A stretch of 64,000 bases of DNA from Gigaspora rosea (taxonomy: Eukaryota; Glomeromycota; Glomeromycetes; Diversisporales; Gigasporaceae), in the NCBI GenBank assembly GCA_003550325.1, contig QKWP01001680.1:51745-115744 (forward strand), in the 5' to 3' direction. The notes beneath the pieces were generated by a model. That model ran no database searches, had not been told where the DNA came from, and saw nothing but the letters and a program-made list of their open reading frames with translations. Both the position numbers and the translations under genes were made by a program. Shown here piece by piece: positions 1-12,551 of the stretch; the first letter of the stretch is position 1, and each line of letters opens with the position of its first letter.

Positions 1-111
1 ATAACAATATCCAAGCCAGAAAGTTTCTTCTGGATTAGTCTTATTCGCAAACAGTTTACTAAAAGCATTAGTAATTTGATCAATTTTACTTAAACCAATA
101 TCCTTTGACAT
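1..111 (-). CDS. Sel1-repeat protein, 5' end (copy 1, cut by window edge)
   Basis: The minus strand from the ATG at 111-109 encodes a 37-residue N-terminus (MSKDIGLSKIDQITNAF..., ending FWLGYCY) and runs off the window. It aligns with the start of the Sel1-repeat gene at 60916, with substitutions and seven fewer residues before the FWLGYCY stretch that opens the first Sel1 repeat. Upstream DNA is duplicated as well. Sel1 repeats form alpha-alpha solenoids used as protein scaffolds; the partner is unknown. Whether this copy continues into a kinase cannot be seen. Confidence 0.6.
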   Translation of the reverse strand, partial: MSKDIGLSKIDQITNAFSKLFANKTNPEETFWLGYCY

Positions 112-2740
112 TTTAGATACTTAATGATTTATGTTACAAGAAGTTTAGTAGTCGTACTTATGTAGCTTATAGAATACTAAATTAAGGTTTATGCAAACTG
201 TATCCTTCTACATACATGATTGGTTCTCAACTTTAGTAAAATGTGTTACATTTGTCAATGAACAATATGATGAATTAAAACAAAATTAGCAAAATGTAAC
301 ACGTTTGTATTCAACATTCGAAAATTTATTGTAACCAACTGTATAATTAATTAAAGCTGTTTAAATTTACATATACATTTTAAAGATAGATTATAAACTA
401 GATAAGAAGACGAACTGTTTTGCAAACTGTTCAAACTGTTCAAAGAGGTCAGAAAGTTTGAAAATACAATAACACACGCACCTAACTTTAGACATGAATT
501 GATGGCTAATACTTATGTATCTAACTCATGTATGTATATCTGATTAAACTAATAATTCTAAATTCATTGCTATACATATCAGAAGCAAAACTGCCAACAG
601 CTTAGATATTTTTATTACTATCAAATTATAAATATTGAATATTAAATAGTTTTCAGTTTCCTATGACACAAAAGACATAAATTTAATAACAATATCAATT
701 TATATGCAAAATTTAAAAAATTTATTCACAAATATGGCTATTTTTGACTTTTGATTTCTATTTCAACTTCTTTTTTTTGATTACTATAATTTATTTAAAT
801 TGTTTTTAAATTTACTTATTTTCTACTTTTTTTACTTTTTTTACACTTTTACAAACCTCATTTGTACGTATTTCCATAAATTATAAGAAGATAAAAAACT
901 AGCTTCTCATCAAAAATTCACGTAATATCCATTGTAGCACTGATAGATGTTTATATAATTATAATAAAAAAAAATTAAAAAATAAACAAGGAAATCACTT
1001 CGACTTTGTCATGTTTCACAGGATTCATTTTAGAATTCATATATTTCTTTTTTAATAAATTCTACAAGCTAAGACGCATACAAAATACACGTACTCACGG
1101 GCAGATTTTAGTAGTAGCAAAAATAGCACTAGCAAAATCACGATAACCTCATAACTAAATCTGACTGAAACTGTTTTATCTTATTAATTTTATAAAAATA
1201 AATTAATTTCGGTCTGATTTGATTTTTGTGTCCCGTGAGCCTGTTGAGAAGAATCAGTGCCCGATCTTTTTTTGTTATTTTACTTTATTTATTACTTTAC
1301 TGTTATTGCCCAAAATAAATAGGCAATATTTCATAAATCTTTACTTAAATAAATTAAAAAGATCTACTTTTTTCTATAATTACAACATAAAATCGATAAA
1401 AAAATTTTGGGGAACGGTATTAGAACTGTCGAACGCTCAAGTACAAGGTCAGGTACAAATAATACTGTACTGTATAAAAATGTTGGAATAAACGATTTCC
1501 TTTTTGAATAAAATGGCAATGATGCGGCTCGCAGGATACACCAAAAAACCAATTGACAAATAATTTTTATGATCAAATTGATCATCACTAATTCTGTAAT
1601 TTGTCGCCTATTATCATGTGAACGCGAAATTTTGGCGATACGAACAGTTTATTGCTTTATAGCAGTAATGGTAAGGATTAAATTAAAAAACATGTTATAC
1701 TAACTCTATCCAGGTTTTGTCTAATCATGTAATGTATGAAATGGTTTACTTTAATTATGTATTACAATAAAAAAGAAATTTAAATAGAAATTTATACAGG
1801 TAGAAAGTTGAGGCTTTATTTATCAGCAAAGAAATTTCATTAATTTATATAGTAAAAATTTGATCATTCGACTAGTAAATAAAATTTTGCTTGAAAATTT
1901 GCATGGCTTTGTTCGATTTTTTATTTTATTTTTTTTTTTTATAAATCATTGTTGATTGACAATGCAAAAATTAGTCATTTATCGGCGGTTAATAAAGAAT
2001 CCTACGTGCCCGCAATTAATTTTCCGGTTCTATTAATTTACAATCACATAAATAATCTTTAACCTACCGTTTCTTGGGAAAATAAGTTATATAATTATAA
2101 AATAAAAAATCCAATAATAACAATAATACGTGTAAGAACAATAAAAGTGAATGGTGCAATTGTACTTATACTAATAATGCATTATTTTTTCTATAATGCT
2201 TGAAAGTTTACTTTTTATAAATTACGTCTTTATAAACATTTTAATTAATAATATGATCTTGATAAATATCTCAATCAACGTTCACAAATATTTCAGACAT
2301 AAAAAGAAAATCTTGTATTCATGTTTTTATACATTTGAATAGTTTTTATATGATATTGCGGGAATAAGTTTCCAATGGCGATTTAATGCAATTGTAAGCT
2401 TTCTCTTGGTGTCACTCAAATCTTATCAAAGTATAATTATAATTTGGTAATATTGTATATCATTCTAGCGAGCTCATATCATGATAATTGATAAATCACC
2501 GAATGTCTATTTATATATTAACCATATAAATTTTGGAATTTAGGTATAATCGCGTAAACGATAACACGCCTATCAATGAATTCTTATCTATTTGTTTAAA
2601 TAGTAAATAATGTGAATATGTATGCGGCACCAAGAAGGGTATCTTTGGAAAATCATTAGTCTATATCTTAACAATTAAACTATTGATAAATTAAGCATGG
2701 GAATAAACAATATATAATTAAATAACAATGCAATAGAATA
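112..2740. repeat. Segmental duplication, copy 1 (gene-upstream tract)
   Basis: This non-coding tract is collinear with 60917-63533 in direct orientation. Long near-identical stretches include the segment around 1390-1500 against 62065-62180, the inverted 'gatcaaattgatcat' near 1572, and the block 2620-2700 against 63430-63520. Differences are substitutions, small indels, about 60 bp present here near 1230-1290 but absent near 61977, and a 110-bp MITE present only in copy 2. No gene is visible; the short ORFs at 1219-1588 lack codon structure. Confidence 0.85.
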
Positions 2741-3028
2741 TATAATACGAAATTTTGATTAAGTAAAAAATGTAAATAGATAACACTTGATCAAATGCAT
2801 ATAATATGATCTTGAAGAACAAAAGTGAAAATTTGTTTGAATGACGTTGAAACAAAAAATGTTAATCCGATTTACGTTAAGAAAATCAAAATCTTACTAT
2901 TTTTTTTCTGTACAAGTTTCACCACTATTTTTATACGTTAATATAATGTCGCCAAACGAAAAAACTATAAATTCAATTCATCATCTGCTTTATAATGATT
3001 AAAGTAGTCTACTAACTCTAACAATAAA
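2741..3028. other. AT-rich spacer
   Basis: No gene or repeat is recognised here. Similarity to the right-hand duplicate ends near 2740, where copy 2 is interrupted by a transposon. Confidence 0.5.
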
Positions 3029-3943
3029 TGCCCTATTTTCGATTCTTGTGATAAATCACCTAAATCATGCTCTGTTTGTAAACCTTAAGATAAATGTGAA
3101 TTATGCGAGAAATGTAAATTATGAGGTATTGTATTGTATAAACTGTGGAAAATGTCCACCCTATAAACCTACTTTTACTTACAACATATGTCCTTCATAT
3201 CCTTAAGTCCATCTTATACAGTAATGTCTGCAGCACCACAAGCACTATACCATCTTATAGTGCCTGCGGCACCACAAGTGCTGTATCATCTTATAATGTC
3301 TGCAGCACTTCAGGTACTATAACAACTACTTACAGCATCATAAGTACACGTACCATAACAACTACTTACGGAATATGTCCTCCAAATCAATCATGTAGTG
3401 TCCACAGTTCCATAACTACTATAACTGTTACTCCTACTTGTGGTCCTTGTAAACAGTATATGTTCTCCTTTTAGTTCCTGGTTCAACTACTACATGTTTA
3501 ACTACTATTAGTCCAATTAGTACTAGTCTAACTAGTTCACCTGGTCCACATACTACTAGTTTTACTGTCACCAGTTACATTACCGTCAATGCAATTACTA
3601 CACAACCTCCCGGTACAATTATTGTAATTCAATCTATTACTCTTGGGCTTATTAGCTTGTTATTATGTAGTGTTGCAATGTATTATTATATGCGCCGTCA
3701 AAAATCACTAGCAGGTAAAATTTAAACAATTTATTTTAAAAAAACTATTTCTAATTTCTAATAATCAATGAACTCTATATATAGGTGTAGGTGCAGGTGC
3801 AGGTGCAGGTGCAGATGGAGCGGATGCAGCAATTTCCTATGGCCAAGGTGGACATGGTTATGGTGTGGAAAGAACGTCAACTTCCCTATGGTCATGGTGG
3901 ACCTGGTTATGGTGCGAAAGAAACATCGACGTCATATGGTTAG
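3029..3943 (+). pseudogene. Cys-rich, Ser/Thr-rich single-pass membrane protein, broken
   Basis: Several frames together give one protein-like architecture. A Cys-rich N-terminal part (about 3029-3210, CxxC and CxxCxxC spacings) is broken by in-frame stops. A Ser/Thr/Cys-rich ectodomain follows (about 3205-3465, repeats of the type SYxxCSTTST). A frame change at 3465-3474 leads into more Thr/Ser-rich sequence, then a hydrophobic transmembrane segment (about 3617-3690) followed by MRRQK. A 70-nt intron (3715-3784, GTAAAA...TATAG) joins a GAGAGA-rich tail with two YGxGGxGYG repeats. A one-base insertion at 3883-3885 throws the second repeat out of frame; in the alternative frame it ends at TAG 3941-3943. 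It resembles a cell-surface mucin-like protein. Family not identified. Confidence 0.5.
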
Positions 3944-4586
3944 ATCGCATTATTAGGAAAACTGAAATTTACTGAATTAGCGTAATAATAATAATATGGT
4001 TAGATCTTTATTTTTTAACATTGTCGCGTTATTAAATTTCGTGGTTTAGCATAGTTTTATTCGTATAAATATAAATATTTTTGTACTTTATGTGTCAGTT
4101 AATATTTGCTTACTTTAATGAAATGCCAAATACCAGGAACGGAGTGATGCAATCACTAAGTGTATGGTTTATACGCTGTTTGAAGTGAGTCCCTCCGCAA
4201 AATTGACTTATTCACATATGAATTCATCACACCTTATATCTGTGTATATTACGCATGAACGCAAATATTAATTACACAGAATTATAATTTAAAATACAAG
4301 AACCGCAAACATGAGCAATATCGCAGTTGCTATAATTAATGATAGTAAAGGCAAAATTTTGGACCCAAAAATTGGTAACACGATGCAAAATAATTTGCCT
4401 ATCTATCTGATATTTTGCATTTTACATTTTTTTTTTTCGTAAGATATTTTCATTGGGTCGATGAAATGATTATCACTGATCGTCAAAGACAAAAGTAACA
4501 GACTGCCCTAAGATTTAAACTGTTTATTGCGATTTATCGAAATTCATAAGTTCGATTTATTTTTTATTTAGTAATAATATCAACTC
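3944..4586. other. Intergenic, nothing recognised
   Basis: AT-rich DNA without coding structure. The stretch near 4128-4142 (ACCAGGAACGGAGT) is the reverse complement of the TCCTGGTA-type motif repeated at 53.7-54.8 kb. Confidence 0.4.
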
Positions 4587-4902
4587 ACAAACAATTACTT
4601 CACAGACAACTTAAGTCGCAGAAAATTAAATTATGCCAAGGTTATTTTTGCAGTCTATTAATTCACAGATAAGTTTGTTTCATAAACAATTAGTTCGCCG
4701 ACATCTGATATCACAGATAAATTAATTCTAGTAATTGTAGTTAAGGTTTAGTTTAAATTAAAGTTGGTGCAATTTATAAAAAAATTTGTCAGTGAAATAT
4801 ATTGTCTACAAAATGAATTTATCTGTGAATTAACCGTCTGTAAAGTGATCCTGTCTGTAGATTAGCTGTCTATGGACTAAGTTGCCTATAAAGTGTTTGT
4901 TG
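4587..4902. mobile_element. Degenerate foldback (MITE-like) element
   Basis: The two halves are imperfect inverted repeats. The left arm begins ACAAACAATTACTTCACAGA and the right arm, read in reverse complement, begins ACAAACACTTTATAGGCAAC. Both contain AATTCACAGATAA further in. No target duplication is clear. Confidence 0.5.
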
Positions 4903-5370
4903 GTAAAATATTACGGACGTAGATTCACTTATTTATCATGCGTCGATTGTTTTTTTTTAAAAAAAAAATTCAAAAGTCACGTTTTATTTTTATGTAACAG
5001 TAGGCTTACTTAAATAATAAATTTTCGTCCTTTTTTGTTGTCAGATTATATGTGAGTTTATAGAATTTAAAACTGCATCTATTATGCTAAATAGCTTTAT
5101 CATATTTTTATTTTCTGTCAACTTATTTATCTTGTCTCACACCTGTGTACTGCATGTCAAGCATAATCTAATTCGCCCTCTTGTCAATAATATGGTTAAA
5201 AAAAAAAAAACAGAAACTGAGTATAAAAAGATAACAATGTATAATATAACGATATTAAGCACAATTATAATTATGTAATAAAGTAGTAGAAACATTGTGA
5301 AGTTAAATAATCGATAGTGCAAAATAATAGATAAGATAAATATGTGAAATTAATTTAATTCCATAAGAAA
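4903..5370. other. Intergenic, AT-rich
   Basis: No supported gene. Two overlapping small ORFs on opposite strands near 5084-5322 are low-complexity. Confidence 0.4.
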
Positions 5371-5799
5371 ATGAAGTTGAAAATTAATTTATCACTAGCC
5401 AGTTTTATATCTGCAAACATTTGGTTCAACAAAAGGGGGCCAGTCGCAGGTGAATTTTTTGATCGCATAAAAAGAAATCATCAACCACCATTTTTAACTG
5501 AGTGTGATCAAGATCCTGATAAAGTACTATTAGAATTGGTTACTTCACATAATATTATTTAGGAAGATATCTGCGATATTGTGATGAAATTTATAATGAG
5601 CTGATAACCTTGACAACAAAAGGCGTTAAGACTTCTTGAGGAACAAAAAGAAGCCAACAATGTTCGATGGGCAAAAAACGTAAGAAAAAATTTTGACCTG
5701 ATTAATAAAATTATTGAGGAAGTAGAAAAATATAAAAAAAGAAAGTCCTTACCATTAACCTGGAAAGATCACACACACATTACACGTTATTTAAATTAA
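5371..5799 (+). pseudogene. Small degenerate ORF of unknown function
   Basis: A 63-codon ORF (5371-5562, MKLKINLSLAS...) has normal amino-acid composition, including a hydrophilic RIKRNHQPPFLTE stretch. After the stop, and in another frame from about 5623, comes a lysine/glutamate-rich open stretch (ALRLLEEQKEANNV... to TRYLN) ending at TAA 5797-5799 and looking like a helical tail. The two parts may be remnants of one gene separated by stops and a frameshift. Not recognised. Confidence 0.3.
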
Positions 5800-5893
5800 T
5801 TCCAAGTAATCATCGATTATTATAACTGACTATTAAATTGCTGTTTCTTCAATTTAAATCAAAATTTTTTAGTTGGTTATGCTAAAAAAAAAA

Positions 5894-5996
5894 AAATTTA
5901 ATATAAGTGCATGAAAGTGAAAACCTGGAACATTATTTAATAATTTCTATGATTGGTTACAGGTTTTCACTCTCACGCACTCATATTTTAATTAAA
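5894..5996. mobile_element. Short foldback MITE (about 103 bp)
   Basis: The left arm ATATAAGTGCATGAAAGTGA and the reverse complement of the right arm AATATGAGTGCGTGAGAGTG both continue as AAAACCTG. The element is almost entirely hairpin with a short AT-rich loop. Confidence 0.6.
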
Positions 5997-7975
5997 TTAC
6001 TTATTAGCTCTTAAAATTAATTTTCTTATATACTTAAAAATTTAGGTCGAGTCGTCTTTTCCTTTTTGGAATATTTCTTTCTCGGTATACACAAATTTTT
6101 TTTTTTTTTGGTAGTAAAAAAGAATCGAATTTTAGAAATACTTTCTTTTTAAAAAAGAAAAAAAAACTTGACTTACTTTCAAGAACATTGGTAGCATTTA
6201 TATATAATTTTTAACTAAATTTCTTTAGTTTCGCTTCGATTTTATTTATTTTCATCACTAAATGTCATGTGGTTTTTGGTACCCATGTGATTATTGATCG
6301 GGTACGCACGTGTTGATCGAATATATTGATCGAATGTCGTTTTGTAATTAAAAATAAGAGATCATGATTGCATGAGCGATGATTATAGTATAATGCAAGT
6401 GTATTAGTAATTAATAAATAGGCATCGATCCTAAAGGGGAAGTGCCTAGCTTTTACGCTCTTAATAGTTTAAGCTTTGTGTTAACGAACTTGTGTGCTCG
6501 CATATTTCTTACTGAATAAACTTATCTGTGTGAAGTATCTTATAGGTGGTAGTACCTGAACGATATGTTAGCCATCGTACTGCCAAGCGAGCGAACTTTA
6601 GTAGCAAAACCCCACGAATACAAGGTAGTCTTAGTGACTATGTGACACTAAAATTCATGATTTGATTAGTTGTTTGACATGTGATACTTTTTCTAAATTT
6701 GGGACGGTACTACTGTAACCGAAGGATCATCGAACCGGACCGCACTGATTAATCCAAACTAGTGATTTTTAGGTTAGAAAAAGATATTGTACAAAAAGGT
6801 TTTGGGCTTAGAATTTGAAACCAGTTTTATTTTACTTATGTGAAACTGACTTTATTTACTTATGTGAAACCGACATTATTTTATTTATGTTGAAAATGAC
6901 TTTATATGTTGAAATCGGTTTTATTTTACTTATGTTGAAGCCGGTTTAATCAGCTTTAACATAAGAAAATGCAATTAATTCCAAGCTCTGGTTTGGCTGA
7001 TTAGAAAATTTGCATTCAATAAATGTAATTTTCTTTACTTTTTCTGAAAAAAAAAGAACATGGAAATCTCAAAACCGGAAATCTAAATTTATCACGAAGC
7101 ACTAATAAAAAAAAATTTTCAAAAAGCAATTTAACTTATAACATTTGTCTAATCAATTATTTTGCGACAGGATGAAACTTGAACTGCAAGGTAATAAATA
7201 ATATGTAATATCATTTGCATCTGCTTTTTAATATTTCATTTAAATAATAAAATATAGGTGAATGTCAACTATTCCTGTTCAATGAGTTCTGATTTAGTTG
7301 GAGATCAATACTTTAATCAGTGAAAGAACTAATTTCCGAAACTGCTTGTTATTTCCCGGTATACTGGGGAAATAACAAATGTTACTAATACTTGTAAATC
7401 GTCAAACTCTGTCATACGATCATGCAGATACTAAAATAATTAAATGCATGCTTCACGCTGTCACACTAAAAATTTCAAACTTTTTTTCTTTTTTGTTAGT
7501 TAATATCCGATGCTAATTACGTAAGTACGTCCGTTAATTTTTTTTTATCATCTTTGGTATTTAAGTAAGAACGGAGCAAGGATCTTCGAAGCACAGTTAG
7601 ATTAGAAGTCCTTCATGAAGGTTGCAAGCCTTTTACCGAGAATAAATAGCTCAGGATTTGAAAGATATTAAAATAGTCAGATATTTGAATTTATGCGAGG
7701 TGTTATTCGATGTATTAGACTTGGTTGTACTCATTTATTAGAAACTATTGTGATTTTCATTGCGTATAAATATTTCTATCTTATCTAATTCATTGAACTT
7801 CTATTCTTAATAATACAAATGTTAAGAATAATTTTGTTCACGAACGAAGCTAAATTGGTTCAAATTATCGAAAGTTCTTTACTAATGATACGGACCGATG
7901 GAAAAATTATGGATCGGTAAAAAAGTTCGGGCGGTGTTACGATCGAATTTTACATTTGTTTCCCTTCCTTATTTA
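5997..7975. other. Intergenic; LTR-like debris and short tandem repeats
   Basis: No gene is seen. 6300-6600 has the feel of a retroelement LTR end (AATAAA-type signals, then a TGGTAGTACC stretch), but no partner LTR was found. Repeats at 6820-6950 are listed separately. Confidence 0.35.
6820..6950 (+). repeat. Degenerate minisatellite, about 25-30 bp period
   Basis: About five diverged copies of TTATTTTACTTATGTGAAAC followed by a CGAC/TGAC variant. Confidence 0.65.
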
Positions 7976-8112
7976 GGTGTCGGTTAAAGCGGAGTGAAAT
8001 TTAGTTAGGGTTAATGTTACCTTTTTGATGCAGTTAGAAGGGTTTTTATATATCAAGAATCCAATTTATGCAGCATGTAAATATATTGTGTTAACTCCGC
8101 TTTAACTGACCC
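7976..8112. mobile_element. hAT-type MITE with 8-bp target duplication
   Basis: This 137-bp element has inverted ends GGTGTCGGTTAAAGCGGAG and (reverse complement) GGGTCAGTTAAAGCGGAG. It is flanked by the direct repeat CTTATTTA at 7968-7975 and 8113-8120. An 8-bp duplication is the hallmark of hAT-type insertion. A second decayed copy lies near 28236. Confidence 0.8.
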
Positions 8113-8182
8113 CTTATTTAGTATAGTATTATTTTATTTTATTTTTATCAGTTTACGTACTTCTTATTTGGGCAGGGATGAT

Positions 8183-8285
8183 CAGAGACTCCAAGCGAGG
8201 GATTGAAAACCCCAAGCGAGGGATTAAAACACAAATGAAGGATTAAATCCCTGAAATGGGATTGAAACTCCAATATGGATTAAAA
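8183..8285 (+). repeat. Short degenerate tandem repeat
   Basis: Four to five copies of a CCAAGCGAGGGATTGAAAAC-like unit, about 20 bp each, with increasing divergence. Not a CRISPR array. Confidence 0.55.
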
Positions 8286-11200
8286 GATACAAATAGGTTG
8301 GGTTTTAGCAGGAAAAGGGACCAATTATTACTCGCAGATATTTGTAATTATTAGTTGCAGATACGCTCGGGTGTAATTCTATTGTTGAAATTTCTATTGT
8401 AACTATATAAAAGAAACAATAATAAAGTGACCCGCTATAAGAAAGATAACTTCGTATTTCTAATATAATTATTTGACTGTTGATCGTTATCATATAATAA
8501 AGAAATTCCACTACTTGATCTCGTGATTTGACGTTTGACCTTTAAACGTAAAATTAGTGTTGTCGAATTATACTATTTTGTTACGATCGAAGCTAAATCG
8601 ACCCTACTAACCGAAAGCTCTTCCTCCGACTGTAACACCTGTCGATCGGGCCAACCTTTTTTGCTAGAACAATTTTTCTGATCAACATTAGTCTCCATAT
8701 TTACATTATATTAAATATGTAGAAATCCATCAGGTCACTTTATGTTGATTTTATGCAACCGAACATACCAAGTACATTTCCGTTCCTTACATTCATTATT
8801 TACCAATTTATCATCTAAATTAGTCAACTAATAAATATCTACTTTGTTGTAAACTACTAGTTGGAATTTCTTGACTTGAAATATGCTTTATAAGAGAATT
8901 GGTTCTAACATTTCTTTAATCGACCGGACCAGCTCAAAAAGGGTGAGATGCGAGTTGACCCTTTCCATCGACCCGACCGTTGGGCCGGGACCAGCCATTT
9001 CACTATTCTTTACCAAACTCATACAGGAAGGAATTGATCAATTTTGCTAAGATCATTAAAAATTTTACAAATAAAGTCATTGCCATTCATTAAGTAAAAA
9101 AATGCCTAATTGATAATTTCCTATAGAATCTTCTACTAATTGTGGTTAAACGCCTGCCCAGCTCCGATACATTCAGACCCTGAAATTTTGGGATAAAATT
9201 CTTAACCAATTATGATGTTGACCTTTAGTAAAACCAATTGGATTAACCCTTTAAACGAAAGGATAGCTTTTTTAGATAGTTTTAAAATAATTAATTGAAG
9301 TTAAAATGAATAAAAATAAGGTAGCTACATGATTATATCACGTAAAGCCAGGAATGTAAACTATGAATAGTGATATGCATCATCTACATTGTGAAATTTT
9401 ATTCGTCAGTCACTTTTAATTTTTTATTTGATCCTTTAATTTTCTGTTGACCTTATTTGAACACTTAAAAGAAACAATGTCAATTGGACTACTAAAAAAG
9501 AAACAGCAATGATCTTAATCTAAACCCAATCAAATAAATTTTATATATTTTAGGTTTATTCATTTAATTTTATTATTTCAATCTTAATTTCTAATTAAGA
9601 AAACTAACTACTTACTTTATTCAATTTATTTTAATTTCAATTATTATCTCATTGCAACAAATTATCATTAACCACTCTTACAATAATTTTACCGTGTGAT
9701 TCATAAATGAAATGTCATGTCGTATTATATACCTTTAAAATTTGGAGATAAAAAAACTTAACCTACATATATTTAATAAAAATATAATAGGTAAGCAGAT
9801 TGTTATTAAGGATTGGAATTATTTAATCTCACAAAATTTTACTTCAAAGTTTAAGTTGAATGGTATTCAAGTCAGGTATGTTAAACTTTAGATAACATCA
9901 GATTCTCGATTGTAAAAACAAAAAGAAATAAAATAAAATATAATCATCAAAAATTAATAAAAACTTTTTTAATTTAATAAAATAAAAAAAATATGAATAT
10001 CAAATTAATTAAGTCACGGGTATTTGAACGTGCTTAACAACTAATAGTTTATAAGTTACATAAATATTCAAGTCTATGATAGATAAATTATTTTGAAGGG
10101 TTTATTTTAATAAAAAATTGATTTTAAAAAATTATTTTTGTGACTGTTTGACAACAATGTGTCGTCTGCACTTAGAGGGTGAAGGAAGAAGATAGAGTGG
10201 TATATATGCTTTTTACTAGATATAAATATTTCTTTAATCACACATTGTATAATTTATTACAGAAAATTTTTTCTTAAAAAAAAAAAAAAAAGATTAATTT
10301 AAATATTCACATCATATTGCATAATAAATTTTTTAAGCAGAAAAAATGCTTGCTCAAAGAATTGACAACATTGATAAAAAATTAAATTACTTATCTTTAC
10401 ATTAAAAAAAATTTATAAATTACTTTCAGTATAAAGGTTTGTCTTTTCATAACCTTTGCCAAATTTTTTGTTAACATGATATTATAATATTTTGTTTCAA
10501 AATATCTTCGAAAGCAATAGAACGAATTTGTTGTGTTTTTTAAAAACTTGCCTAATACAAGCTTTACATTCTCGTATTGCTTCTTCATTTGACTCTTGCT
10601 GCAAGATGTAACAGTAAAATACCAACTTTTTTTCTGGATTTTATCCTGATATTTTGCAAATTAGTCTGTAATGACTGTCGGCCAGTGTTACAATCTTTTG
10701 GGAAAGCATTGTACGGACATGCACAGTTTAACTCTGATGTTTAACGTTAAAAGGTCACATTTAGAGGATTCGAATATTTATGATTTATTCTAAAGAAGTG
10801 TAAGTTTTATGTGACTTTATTTTTAAGATGATTTGGAGTGCGTAAATTATTACTTTTAACTAAATGAAGAGCATGTCCCTATAAACATATCGGAAATTAA
10901 ATTACTGTAATAACAATTGGAGACTACAATTCTTCAAAATAACGGTTTATTGAAATTAAATTACTACTTTTTTATAATCGTAACGTTTTCCTCGAACTCC
11001 AGTTTCCATTTACCCAAATTAGGATAATCAGCGATATCAAGCCCATTACAGAAACTCGTGCTACTACTGTAGATAATTGCGTTCCTAAATTATATACGGT
11101 TGGTTAGCAAAAATCGCGCCTACTGTGATAACTCAATGTTTACATCTCAAATTATTTTAGTAAGAATCGTAGTTACAATATATCATATTTGATAAGCTAC

Positions 11201-11640
11201 ATCACGAACAAGTCAAATAATATGCAAGATGAATTGCAAATACTTGTAATGATGAAAGATTTGATTGTCCAACTTCTTTAGTAAAAATACAAGTATCTTA
11301 AAGCTGGTTTGACTATCTATCTTTAAAATAGATTCTGAATTCAAATTCAAGTATAACATATACAATATACAGTTATTCAATGATATGTTTAATAAATTCC
11401 TTTTTCATAATTCTAATACAGATTTACTCCATACTTCATTGATATCATTTCGTAGACAACACTTCTAATAAGTCGCTTAATTAATTAACGTAGAATACAG
11501 TTTGTTTGCATGGTTTTCGGTACTTCTGTACTTTTCCTGTACGATGGTTGTTTTCCATATTTGGTTTTTTCCTTTTTTTTTGCTTTTTTTTTTTTATATC
11601 ATTTTAATTAAAATAAATAAAGGGTGATCAATTTTATAAA
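8286..11640. other. Long intergenic stretch, nothing coding recognised
   Basis: AT-rich DNA with scattered GC-richer scraps (8580-8680, 8925-9000) that resemble each other weakly and may be decayed transposon ends. The small ORF at 10397-10588 (minus) is Lys/Phe/Tyr-biased and not convincing. Confidence 0.4.
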
Positions 11641-11684
11641 TTTTAATACTTCTCCAAACACAATTATAAATGCATAAACCAGAG

Positions 11685-11840
11685 GTCTCGACCGATCTGG
11701 CAAAGATTTAGGTCTGGAGTAAAGTAGCTCTATCCTTTCTTCCCATAGTTTGAAATTGTAATCTTACTGTTGTAATTATTATTTTTTCATTAATAAACAG
11801 AACCGAGGAAAGACCTCTCTTTTAAAAAAAAAAAAAAAAA
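11685..11840 (+). other. Possible retroposed fragment with poly(A) tail
   Basis: A segment starting near ACCAGAGGTCTCGACCGATC contains AATAAA and ends in a run of at least 16 A after CTCTTTT. This could be a SINE or a processed 3' end. No RNA polymerase III boxes are clear. Confidence 0.25.
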
Positions 11841-11906
11841 ATAAAATTAAAAAAATAAAAATTTTTCTTGGTTACCATGAAAATACTTGATCAAAGATCA
11901 ACCTGT

Positions 11907-12416
11907 TGTTATAGAATAGGTTTCTTGTTAGATACAGAGTAAAGTGGAGTTTTACAGTTTTACAGTTTTACAGTTTTACAGTTTTACAGTTTTACAGATT
12001 TACAGTTTTACAGTTTTACAGTTCTACAGTTTTACAGTTTTACCATTTTACAGTTTTATAGTTTATTATTCTTATCTTTATATTATTGTATTATTTTATT
12101 ACTCGCTTGAAAAATATATAAACCCTAGCTTTCTGACCTTCTACACATTAGCTTTTTAGCTTAGACACAGATTTCTCTTCTCCTTCCTCTAACACTTAAA
12201 TTAGTTATATCTCTTGAATAATATTATCCAAATAAATAAAATATATCTTTGCCAAATAAATATACTCTTGCCAATTAATAAAAATATACTGAACCGCTCT
12301 AGTGAAGTAATATTCCACTTCCACACCACTTCATATCTTCTCTGACCCTTACAAGATCCCTGTCGCTGTGTGCTGTGTTGCAAGTACTATATTGAAGGCT
12401 ATAGTCGCTTGTAACA
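11907..12416 (+). mobile_element. 5' LTR of Ty3/gypsy element
   Basis: This 510-bp sequence begins TGTTATAG and ends GTAACA, with TGTTA...TAACA inverted termini. It recurs at 42667-43177 with roughly 95% identity by eye. It contains a TTTTACAG minisatellite, TATA-like sequence near 12110 and polyadenylation-like AATAAA motifs. The internal domain starts directly after with TTTTGGTGCCTTCTGGCAG, whose TGGTGCC looks like a primer-binding site. The 5-bp flanks of the two LTRs (CCTGT and CTATC) do not match. Confidence 0.9.
11949..12062 (+). repeat. TTTTACAG minisatellite inside the 5' LTR
   Basis: About 14 near-perfect copies of an 8-bp unit TTTTACAG. The 3' LTR has a similar array with different variant copies. 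Confidence 0.9.
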
Positions 12417-12551
12417 TTTTGGTGCCTTCTGGCAGAAATCACATTTAAAACAGCCAGAACACTAGGACCTCTTTTCCCTTATCTCTGCAAGGATATTTCT
12501 TTGGCTACCTCCTCTCTTCCCTCTTCTAATTAAGTAATTGTTTTTTTGGGT

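Noticed and set aside
3768..3956. RCRCRCRC ORF
   Set aside because: Out-of-frame reading of the Gly-Ala exon that follows the 3715-3784 intron.
6300..6600. Solo LTR of another retroelement
   Set aside because: Suggestive composition only; no second copy, ends or target duplication in the window.
8183..8285. CRISPR-like repeats with GATTGAAAC words
   Set aside because: Repeats are adjacent without spacers and decay progressively; the genome is eukaryotic.
11944..12159. ORF with FYSFTVLQ repeats
   Set aside because: Translation of the LTR minisatellite; the same sequence occurs in both LTRs.
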